A stretch of 64,000 nt of DNA, taken from positions 146,656 through 210,655 of the forward strand of contig CAYRAV010000001.1 in assembly GCA_964422365.1 (NCBI GenBank), written 5' to 3'. Both the position numbers and the translations under genes were made by a program. Position 1 is the stretch's first letter; each line of letters starts with the position of its first letter. The notes under the pieces are model-generated. The model was given only the letters and a program-made list of their open reading frames with translations, made no database searches and had not been told where the DNA came from. Source of the DNA: CAYRAV01 sp964422365. Its GTDB lineage: Bacteria; Bacillota; Clostridia; Lachnospirales; Lachnospiraceae. Shown here piece by piece: positions 35,535 through 42,861 of the stretch.

Positions 35535-38500
35535 TTATTGCGAATCCCATACCTTACTCAGAACCTTATACAAATGTTTCATATCAATTGGTTTTGCCAA
35601 GTGACCATTCATTCCCGCATCAATTGATTTCTTTGTATCTTCATCAAAAGCGTTCGCTGATAATGCAATAATAGGTACTGTTCTTGCATCTTCTTTATCT
35701 GCGGTCCGAATTATCTTGGTCGCTTCAAATCCATCCAAAACAGGCATACGTATATCCATTAAAATGACATCGTAGTAGTTTACTGGTGTCTTTAAAAACT
35801 GATCCACTGCCTCCTGACCATTCTTTGCTGCTTCAACTTTACAGCCAACCATGCCAAGAATTGTTTCCGCAATTTCTAAATTCAGGTCATTGTCCTCTAC
35901 CAATAATACTCTTTTACCTGAAAAATCATAACTCTCCTCTTCTTCCTCTGCCTTTTCTTCTACTACTACTTTTTCCTTTGATAATGAAAATTGTATCATA
36001 AAATAAAATTCCGAACCTTGACCTTCAATACTGTCAACAGCCAGATGACCACCCATCAAACGTACCAAATTGCTACTAATTGCCAGTCCAAGTCCTGTGC
36101 CTCCATAACGATGTGCAGTTGTACTTTCTTCCTGTTCAAATGCCTGAAAAATTCTGCTTAAGTTCTCTTTATTGATTCCTATTCCTGTGTCTTTTACTGC
36201 AAAACGTATTGATGCCGTTTCTTCTTCATGGGCAACCTGCTCAATCTTTACAGTAATTGTACCTCCTATTGGCGTGAATTTCAATGCATTTCCAGTCAAA
36301 TTAATTAGAACCTGATTTAAGCGCAGTTCATCTCCAATTAAATCTAAATCGGTAAAATCTTGTATAATTTCTAACTTTAATTGTTTTGCCTCTGTTTGTG
36401 GACGAATTAATATTTCTAACTCTTTTACAAGATTATCCAGACGAAATGGCTCCTGACATACTGTCATCTTACCACTTTCAATTCTTGACATGTCTAAAAT
36501 ATCATTAATCAATGACAATAAATATTTCGTAGAAGTATCAATTTTTTCCAAACAATCCTTGACACTTTTATTGTCATCTGCAAAACCAAGTGCAATATTA
36601 GTCATACCTATAATTGCATTCATTGGTGTTCTTATTTCATGAGACATTCTCGACAAAAATTCTGATTTTGCTTTACTTGCAATATCTGCATTTGCCTTAC
36701 TAATATGTGTTGCTATAATTTTAGAGATTTCTCTAAATTCACGCTTTTCCTCACTGCTCCACTTACGATTCTTTTTTGTATCAGAAAAATGAATCGCTCC
36801 TTTATATTTTCCTGCCTCATATAGAGCACAAAACAAATGCGACTGATTCTTCGGCACATCTAAAATCATTCTCAAAGATTGATTCAATCCCTTTTTGTTA
36901 TCAGCATTGTTTAATATATATATTCCATCCTTGTCATACCGATGGACAATTTTATTCAGTTCCTCTTTATCTGCTATGGAATATGCTCTTACTTCCTTTT
37001 CATCCATCATAGGCCAGCTGTAAGTAACAACACTTTTTAAAAATTCTGCATCTGTTTCATAGATGGAAATCTGACTCAGATGATATTTTTTTGAAATTCT
37101 TGCCAGCAATACATTTATTGCACTGCGCAAATCTTTTGTTTTTTCCAAAATGCCAAAAGCAAACGAAACAATATCTTCTTCTTTCACTGAATGGGTATCA
37201 ATAATTTCAGAAATTCCTCTTTTACTAAACTCTCGATTATAAATCATATCTTCAATCTTATCTGCCACATTCAAATAATTTGCTTCCCCACCTTTTTTAC
37301 AGCTCTTAACATAATTAAAAGTCAGTTCCACATATTTTAACAAAGTTTCAAAATCTCTGAACAATGTTGTGGGTGCACGTCCTATACTGCATGAGATTGT
37401 AATATTTTCGTTTTCTCCAACATAAATTTCCTTTACCTTCTGGCAAATCATTTTTGCGATTCGCTCTCCCTTACCATTTACAGAATTTTTTAAAAATAAC
37501 AAAAATTCATCTCCGCCAAAACGGACAGCAATGTCTCTATCTTTTGAAACTTCACGTATCACTTCTGCAACTTCTACTAAAACAGTATCTGCAAACATAT
37601 ATCCATATTCATTATTAATCTGCTGAAAATTATCTACACCAATTAATAATAATTCACATATTTCCGTTCTGGACTTAAATGCTAAATACTGCTCAATCTT
37701 TTTTTGCCCGACAATCTCTGTATACAATTTTGTCAAACTATCTCTATGGGATGCTTCGATAGATTTCCATTCTTTTTCTTTTCGTGCCTGGATATTTCTT
37801 GATGTACCTATAATACGAATCGGTTCACCCTTATCATAAATTACACTTCCTTTCATAGACAGCCATACATATTCACTATTGCGGTTTTCAGATGGTCCTT
37901 CTATACGATATCTTGTTTCAAAAGCACTTGGATTTTTTCCGGAGAAAAATTCCATTACTCTGTCTGTATCACTAAAATGAAATAATTCCCCGCTTAATAC
38001 TTTTGCTTCATAATTTGTTACAACTTGTATGTTTTCCTTTGTCTTACTTCCATCTATAAGTGAACCATAAAATGTACAAATATCTTCTCTGATATCATAT
38101 TCAAAAATCGTATCAGTTGAACTTTCCATTGCAATCCTATAACGTTCTTTCTCTTCTTCTAATGCTATACGAAGTTTCTTCTGTGCCTCAAAATCTGAAT
38201 AAATCTGTTTTACAATCAAAGTAAGAAACAAACTAATAAAAACAGCTATCAATATTTTAGGGATATATTCCTCATAAGTATACCATCTGCTATGAGGTGA
38301 AATATAGATTGTCCAGTTTGAATTTGACAACTTTATTGTTTCTGCTACTGAAGACTGCAGCCTATCTGAATCTTTTTCAAAAATACAATTGCTGCCCTCT
38401 ATATAGTCTGCTGTCTCAATAATCCTAACCGCACATTTCTCTAATATTTCTTTATAGGAATCTACATAAACTAAAATATCCGGAAATGATATTCCAATAA

Positions 38501-39014
38501 ATGCAAATCCCCAGAAATTTTGATTTTCTAAAAATACTGGTTTAATTCCAACAATTATTTGCTCTCCTGAAGTCGATTCTATAGGACCTGCCAGTACCAT
38601 TTCTTTCTTCGATTTGGCATATTGTACTCTTTCCAAAAAACGATCATCCTTAAAAAAATCAACATTCTTCCATTCACTTTTGTTACCTAAATATATCTGG
38701 CTTACCTCTCCATTCTTCGCTACACCAAAACATTCTACTACTGTATAGAGTTTTTTAATATGCTCTGCAATTTTATCCATCTCCTGTTCATTGGTTCCAC
38801 TTTCCTGAACTAATGATGATAAAATGTACACCAAATCTAACACAGAATTGGCTTGATATTCTAAATCACTGGCATAATATCCTGCAATTTTAGAAAGATT
38901 ATTTTTTTTCCTTTCGATTTGTATTTGAACCAAAGATTGTACAATGCAAATTGATACTACAGTAAATATTAAAAATACCTCTAACCATAAAAATCTATTT
39001 TTTTTATTTGACAT
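35535..39014 (-). CDS. hybrid sensor histidine kinase/response regulator with internal GGDEF domain
   Basis: 1159 aa. Order: membrane helix (9-29), extracytoplasmic Cache-like sensor (about 40-240), helix (252-270) and PAS (about 285-410). A GGDEF domain follows (about 425-580; D-S-L-T-K-L-Y and G-G-D-E-F at 500-504), then a GAF-like domain (about 620-765). HisKA has the phospho-acceptor H792 in S-H-E-I-R-T-P. HATPase_c and a receiver with D1087 (I-L-M-D-I-R-M-P) close the protein. The cyclase signature loop is intact, but GHxxGD reads G-Y-M-F-A-D and the inhibitory RxxD site is K-D-R-D. The start at 39014 follows GGG with fair spacing; upstream in-frame codons lie in a family 2 repeat. Confidence 0.9.
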   Translation of the reverse strand: MSNKKNRFLWLEVFLIFTVVSICIVQSLVQIQIERKKNNLSKIAGYYASDLEYQANSVLDLVYILSSLVQESGTNEQEMDKIAEHIKKLYTVVECFGVAKNGEVSQIYLGNKSEWKNVDFFKDDRFLERVQYAKSKKEMVLAGPIESTSGEQIIVGIKPVFLENQNFWGFAFIGISFPDILVYVDSYKEILEKCAVRIIETADYIEGSNCIFEKDSDRLQSSVAETIKLSNSNWTIYISPHSRWYTYEEYIPKILIAVFISLFLTLIVKQIYSDFEAQKKLRIALEEEKERYRIAMESSTDTIFEYDIREDICTFYGSLIDGSKTKENIQVVTNYEAKVLSGELFHFSDTDRVMEFFSGKNPSAFETRYRIEGPSENRNSEYVWLSMKGSVIYDKGEPIRIIGTSRNIQARKEKEWKSIEASHRDSLTKLYTEIVGQKKIEQYLAFKSRTEICELLLIGVDNFQQINNEYGYMFADTVLVEVAEVIREVSKDRDIAVRFGGDEFLLFLKNSVNGKGERIAKMICQKVKEIYVGENENITISCSIGRAPTTLFRDFETLLKYVELTFNYVKSCKKGGEANYLNVADKIEDMIYNREFSKRGISEIIDTHSVKEEDIVSFAFGILEKTKDLRSAINVLLARISKKYHLSQISIYETDAEFLKSVVTYSWPMMDEKEVRAYSIADKEELNKIVHRYDKDGIYILNNADNKKGLNQSLRMILDVPKNQSHLFCALYEAGKYKGAIHFSDTKKNRKWSSEEKREFREISKIIATHISKANADIASKAKSEFLSRMSHEIRTPMNAIIGMTNIALGFADDNKSVKDCLEKIDTSTKYLLSLINDILDMSRIESGKMTVCQEPFRLDNLVKELEILIRPQTEAKQLKLEIIQDFTDLDLIGDELRLNQVLINLTGNALKFTPIGGTITVKIEQVAHEEETASIRFAVKDTGIGINKENLSRIFQAFEQEESTTAHRYGGTGLGLAISSNLVRLMGGHLAVDSIEGQGSEFYFMIQFSLSKEKVVVEEKAEEEEESYDFSGKRVLLVEDNDLNLEIAETILGMVGCKVEAAKNGQEAVDQFLKTPVNYYDVILMDIRMPVLDGFEATKIIRTADKEDARTVPIIALSANAFDEDTKKSIDAGMNGHLAKPIDMKHLYKVLSKVWDSQ

Positions 39015-39122
39015 ATTCACAATCCCTTTTCTGTAATAAATTGTTACATTTTTTGACATACTTATTTTACCGTATCTCACCATACAATTCAAGACCAACC
39101 TCATGAAAAACCGCATTTTGAG

Positions 39123-39306
39123 TAACAGTTCAGTCATGCAGAAACAATTGTGCAATATGCATGCGGGAGCCTGCTCACTAAGAGCATATTACACAATTGT
39201 TTCTATAAGGCGGACACCCAACATGAATAATTTACCAGCCAAGCTGTAAATTTTTTAGTAATAATGTACATTCTGGGAAATTATGAATAGCATGGCTGAA
39301 CTGTTA
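39123..39306. repeat. family 2 element between divergent genes
   Basis: 184 bp with ends TAACAGTTCAGTCATGC and GCATGGCTGAACTGTTA. An internal stem pairs AGAAACAATTGTG (39140-39152) with CACAATTGTTTCT (39192-39204), then AATATGC with GCATATT. The loop GGAGCCTGCTC is the reverse complement of the 5700 copy's loop. It lies in the 499-bp gap between the hybrid kinase and ylbJ, which must also hold both promoters; the remainder is AT-rich. Confidence 0.8.
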
Positions 39307-39513
39307 CCACTTTAACCACCAGATTGTTCATTTATAGAATAATTTCCTATTCCAATCTCATCTACATAACATATCTATATCATGATATAGAAACATTTTT
39401 AATTGCTCTCTTCTATTTTTCCTTTCTATATCATAATTTATTTATAAATATAAAATATATGATTAGAATTTTATAATACCTTTATTATCTAATCATCTTC
39501 TATGAGGTTTATT

Positions 39514-40461
39514 ATGAGCAAAAAAAAGTTAATTACCTTATGCACATTTTGTTTTCTTATCTTATTATTTCTCTTTCCCAAGCTATCTTTTGAAAGTGCA
39601 AAAGATGGTTTATTATTATGGTTTCATACGGTAGTACCTACACTTCTTCCATTCTTAATTCTTTCTAATTTTATGATTTTCTTTAAAATTACATCTTATG
39701 TATCACAAATTTTTGCTCCGATTCTTTGTCCGCTTCTTAGAATCAGCAAAAATGCCTGCTACCCTGTTGTCCTCGGAATGTTGTCAGGCTATCCTCTTGG
39801 AGCGAAAACCTGCAATGATTTTGTTCAGGAACAGTTAATTTCCAAAAAGGAGGGAAATAACTTAATTCTGCTTTGCAATAATGCAAGTCCTATGTTTTTA
39901 ACTTATTACGTTTCCTGTTATTGCCTAAATGCTGAAAACAGACAATATATTTATTATGGCATTGTTATTCTCTCATCTTTCCTTACATTTATATTATTTC
40001 GTTTACTCTCTCCTTCTTCTGATTCGAAAACCTTTTCTGAATCTCCTGATTATATTCAGAATACAGAAACAAATTTTCTGCCTTTTTTAGATAAAGCCAT
40101 TGTAAATAGTGCACTAATCCTTGTAAAGGTAGGCGGATATATTATTCTATTTTCTATTTTAGCAAAACAAATCATTTCTATTCCATTTTTTCCTGTGCCT
40201 GTAAAATCTTCTATTGGTGCTATCTTTGAACTCACTGTTGGCAGCCGCTCTCTTTCTGCTCTGACAATGCTTTCATCTCAAACAAAAACAGCCCTGATTT
40301 TATCACTTTCCAGTTTTGGCGGTCTGTCTGCCCTTTTGCAGACAAAAAGTGTGATATTATCTTCAAGACTGTCTATAAAACGCTATTTTGTCGGTAAATG
40401 TGTTTCTGCCTTACTTACATACTTATTAGTTCATTGCTTCTTCCTCGTACAAATGATATAA
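39514..40461 (+). CDS. ylbJ: sporulation integral membrane protein YlbJ
   Basis: 315-aa protein with about eight membrane helices and the Gate/nucleoside-recognition pattern. W-F-H-T-V-V-P-T-L-L-P-F near the start and L-S-G-Y-P-L-G-A-K-T are YlbJ hallmarks. In Bacillus it is a sigma-E gene needed for spore cortex formation. The ATG at 39514 follows GAGG; the ATG at 39502 overlaps that site. It is convergent with the gene at 40464, two bases away, and lies near coaD and rsmD, matching Bacillus ylbH-ylbI-ylbJ, but is inverted. Confidence 0.9.
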   Translation: MSKKKLITLCTFCFLILLFLFPKLSFESAKDGLLLWFHTVVPTLLPFLILSNFMIFFKITSYVSQIFAPILCPLLRISKNACYPVVLGMLSGYPLGAKTCNDFVQEQLISKKEGNNLILLCNNASPMFLTYYVSCYCLNAENRQYIYYGIVILSSFLTFILFRLLSPSSDSKTFSESPDYIQNTETNFLPFLDKAIVNSALILVKVGGYIILFSILAKQIISIPFFPVPVKSSIGAIFELTVGSRSLSALTMLSSQTKTALILSLSSFGGLSALLQTKSVILSSRLSIKRYFVGKCVSALLTYLLVHCFFLVQMI

Positions 40462-40463
40462 CA

Positions 40464-41183
40464 TTACTTTATATCATCCGGAAAATCATCTTCTTTGCCA
40501 TATCCCCCTTCTTTATATTGTTGTTTTTGTCCATCATAAACAACTGGGTCTTCCTGATAATTTTCCGGAAATTTTTCTATATTATTTTCATAAGTTACTG
40601 CTGACACTGCAGCTTCACTAATAGCAGATGCAAGCAGTGGGTTTTGTCCAATAATTTCCCGCTTATTATTGGTAACAATATCCAAATTTCCTTTCAAACT
40701 ATTTAACAAACTCTCATATTTATTTTTACTGCTGTTATATGCATTATTTAGTACATTTTCTAATTCATTCAACATATCCTCTGTATATAGCAATGCACCT
40801 GTTTGTATCTCTTCTGCATCTCTTCTCGCTGTTTCTAATATGCGATTTGCTTCTTCTGATGCCTGACGTACCACATCATTTGCCTGATTATACGCCTGTT
40901 GCATAATTTCATGTTCATCCACTAAATGCAATGTCTGCTGCTGTGCCTGTGCAATCATATTTGCAGCTTTCGCCTCTGCATCTGCTAAAATTGCATCTCT
41001 ATTTTCAATAATTTTTTTATATTTTTTAATCTCATCTGGTGTTCTTAAACGCAATTCATCTAACAAATCATATAATTCATCTTTTGGTACAATTACTTTT
41101 GTAGAAGACAGTGGCTGTGGTCTGCAATTTTCCACAAAATCATAAATCTCTTCTATTAACTGTTCTATCCTATTTGCGCTCAT
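40464..41183 (-). CDS. coiled-coil protein upstream of ylbJ locus
   Basis: 239-aa soluble protein. After a conserved N-terminus (M-S-A-N-R-I-E-Q-L-I-E-E-I-Y-D-F) comes a long helical, Ala/Glu/Gln-rich stretch (about 75-175). It resembles ATP-synthase b/DivIVA-type coiled coils (A-E-A-K-A-A-N-M-I-A-Q-A-Q-Q-Q). The C-terminus is disordered and acidic. It is often labelled a V-type ATPase subunit-like protein, but no ATPase genes are near; cell-division or scaffold roles are only guesses. The start follows AAGGAG. Confidence 0.75.
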   Translation of the reverse strand: MSANRIEQLIEEIYDFVENCRPQPLSSTKVIVPKDELYDLLDELRLRTPDEIKKYKKIIENRDAILADAEAKAANMIAQAQQQTLHLVDEHEIMQQAYNQANDVVRQASEEANRILETARRDAEEIQTGALLYTEDMLNELENVLNNAYNSSKNKYESLLNSLKGNLDIVTNNKREIIGQNPLLASAISEAAVSAVTYENNIEKFPENYQEDPVVYDGQKQQYKEGGYGKEDDFPDDIK

Positions 41184-41218
41184 TCTGATACACTCCTTCA
41201 TTTTTTCACAAACTTCCA

Positions 41219-41740
41219 CTATTTATCTTTCAAGCTTCCCCTTGCTTTTTCCAATACAAACTCTAAAATTTCAGCAGGTACTAATCCTGTAATATCCCCT
41301 TGATATTTTGCAATTTCTCTTACAATGCTGGAACTTAAATAGGCATATTCCACGCTTGTATTTAGAAACACTGTATCCACATCTGAATTTAACTGTTTGT
41401 TTAATTGGGCAATCTGTAATTCATATTCAAAATCTGAAATTGCACGCAACCCCCTAAAAATTACATTTGCATGCTTGATATGTGCATAATCAACTAATAA
41501 TCCTGCAAACGAATCTATTTCAACATTTGGAACACTATCTGTTACCCTCTTTAACATATCTACTCTTTCCTCTACAGAAAACATAGGATGTTTTTCGCTG
41601 TTATTTAAAACACCAATAATCAATTTATCTACCAGCTTAGAACAGCGTTTGATGATATCGACATGCCCTAATGTAACAGGATCAAAACTGCCAGGATAGA
41701 TTCCAACCCGCATGGTATCTTTTTCTTCGACTTTTTGCAT
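41219..41740 (-). CDS. coaD: phosphopantetheine adenylyltransferase
   Basis: Fourth step of coenzyme A synthesis. The nucleotidyltransferase motif G-I-Y-P-G-S-F-D-P-V-T-L-G-H and the C-terminal S-S-S-I-V-R-E-I-A block are intact. The ATG at 41740 follows GGAGG with seven bases' spacing and adds nine residues before the usual M-R-V-G-I-Y start at 41713. It is 19 bp after rsmD, the common rsmD-coaD pair. Confidence 0.95.
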   Translation of the reverse strand: MQKVEEKDTMRVGIYPGSFDPVTLGHVDIIKRCSKLVDKLIIGVLNNSEKHPMFSVEERVDMLKRVTDSVPNVEIDSFAGLLVDYAHIKHANVIFRGLRAISDFEYELQIAQLNKQLNSDVDTVFLNTSVEYAYLSSSIVREIAKYQGDITGLVPAEILEFVLEKARGSLKDK

Positions 41741-41759
41741 AAAAAATCCTCCTACAAAA

Positions 41760-42320
41760 CTATTTTCCATTTCTATACAAAAAGATATGCTTGTTTGTTT
41801 TATATTCCTTTACCTTATCTACTGTATATCCAACTTGCTCTAATGCCGTCTCATCTGTATCCAAAGACGCTTCTACAATAATTAAAGTATCTTTCCTTAT
41901 CACAGACATATCCTTTAATGACTCTAATATCTTCAATTCCAAATCTTTTCTATATGGCGGGTCCATAAATACAATATCAAAAACAGTCTGCTCTTCCTTT
42001 AATTGTCTAAGTGCAGTCAGAACATCTTTTCCTATTATTATTGCATCATCCATAAGATTTGTATTCTCCAAATTTTCTCTTATGCATTTTAAAGGTTCTC
42101 TTGCATTTTCCACAAAGAAAGTGCGTTTTGCACCACGGCTCAATGCTTCTATCCCAATTGCTCCGCTTCCACTGAATAAATCCAAAAAAACACAATCTGC
42201 CAGTTTAGGTTGTAACATGTTAAATAAAGTTTCTTTTATTCTGTCTGTTGTTGGTCTCGTATCTAATCCTTCTGGTGTTTTTAATTGTAATCTTCTTGCT
42301 TTTCCTGCAATTACTCTCAT
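41760..42320 (-). CDS. rsmD: 16S rRNA (guanine-966-N2)-methyltransferase
   Basis: 186-aa SAM methyltransferase. The SAM motif is D-L-F-S-G-S-G-A-I-G-I-E-A-L-S-R-G, and the catalytic (D/N)PPY motif is F-M-D-P-P-Y-R-K. The N-terminal R-V-I-A-G-K-A-R-R-L and T-R-P-T-T-D-R-I-K-E are RsmD-specific. The start follows GGAGG. Confidence 0.95.
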   Translation of the reverse strand: MRVIAGKARRLQLKTPEGLDTRPTTDRIKETLFNMLQPKLADCVFLDLFSGSGAIGIEALSRGAKRTFFVENAREPLKCIRENLENTNLMDDAIIIGKDVLTALRQLKEEQTVFDIVFMDPPYRKDLELKILESLKDMSVIRKDTLIIVEASLDTDETALEQVGYTVDKVKEYKTNKHIFLYRNGK

Positions 42321-42448
42321 AGAAGGCCTCCATATTTTCTTTATCTGAAATCATTTTTTTGATATGTGAATTAAGACAATTTTACAATATATATAATATA
42401 TCTCATATTTCATGAGAATTCAAGAGAATCTTTTGATTTTTTATTTTT

Positions 42449-42479
42449 AAAAAAAACAGAGACAGGATTTTCCTGCCTC
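42449..42479 (-). terminator. terminator after the SASP gene
   Basis: On the minus strand GAGGCAGGA pairs with TCCTGTCTC (one wobble) around a 3-nt loop, followed by TGTTTTTTTT. It is a textbook rho-independent site 56 bp after the stop. Confidence 0.85.
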
Positions 42480-42535
42480 ATGCTTTTTGTAACATCGAAC
42501 GTTCTGAAGTCTTTACGTGCCTTTTAAAACAGTCT

Positions 42536-42739
42536 TTATGATTGGCCTGACATACGTCTTTCCTGTTCAGCAATCATTTTTTTCACCATCATGCCTCCCA
42601 CACTACCATTCTGGTAAGATGTTAAATCACCATTGTATCCTTTTTTCAAAGGAACTCCGATTTCATCTGCTACTTCCATTTTAAAACGGTCCATAGCTTC
42701 TCTGGCTTCTGGTACTTCTACTCTGTTTCTGCTTGACAT
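42536..42739 (-). CDS. alpha/beta-type small acid-soluble spore protein
   Basis: 67-aa DNA-binding protein that coats and protects spore DNA. It has V-P-E-A-R-E-A-M-D-R-F-K, the germination-protease region K-M-E-V-A-D-E-I-G-V and the second block S-Y-Q-N-G-S-V-G-G-M-M-V-K-K-M-I. The start follows GGAGGAG. It is a single gene with its own terminator; a palindrome lies in the promoter region. It indicates a real spore former. Confidence 0.95.
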   Translation of the reverse strand: MSSRNRVEVPEAREAMDRFKMEVADEIGVPLKKGYNGDLTSYQNGSVGGMMVKKMIAEQERRMSGQS

Positions 42740-42760
42740 AATAAACTCCTCCATTCCTTA

Positions 42761-42791
42761 TTTTATCATAACAAATAATCTTATGATAAAA
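42761..42791. promoter_or_regulatory. perfect palindrome upstream of the SASP gene
   Basis: TTTTATCATAA and TTATGATAAAA form 11-bp arms around a 9-nt spacer, about 22 bp before the SASP start codon. The position suits an operator or promoter-overlapping site. I could not place a sigma-G promoter with confidence. Confidence 0.45.
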
Positions 42792-42861
42792 TAATTCTGT
42801 GTTGTTGTTTGTTACATTTTTATTATCTGTCATAACCATCTTTTTATACTTCCAATTTTTT

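Noticed and set aside
39015..39155. Upstream in-frame start of the hybrid kinase at 39155
   Set aside because: These codons run into a family 2 repeat end. The ATG at 39014 precedes the first membrane helix with usual spacing and has a ribosome site.
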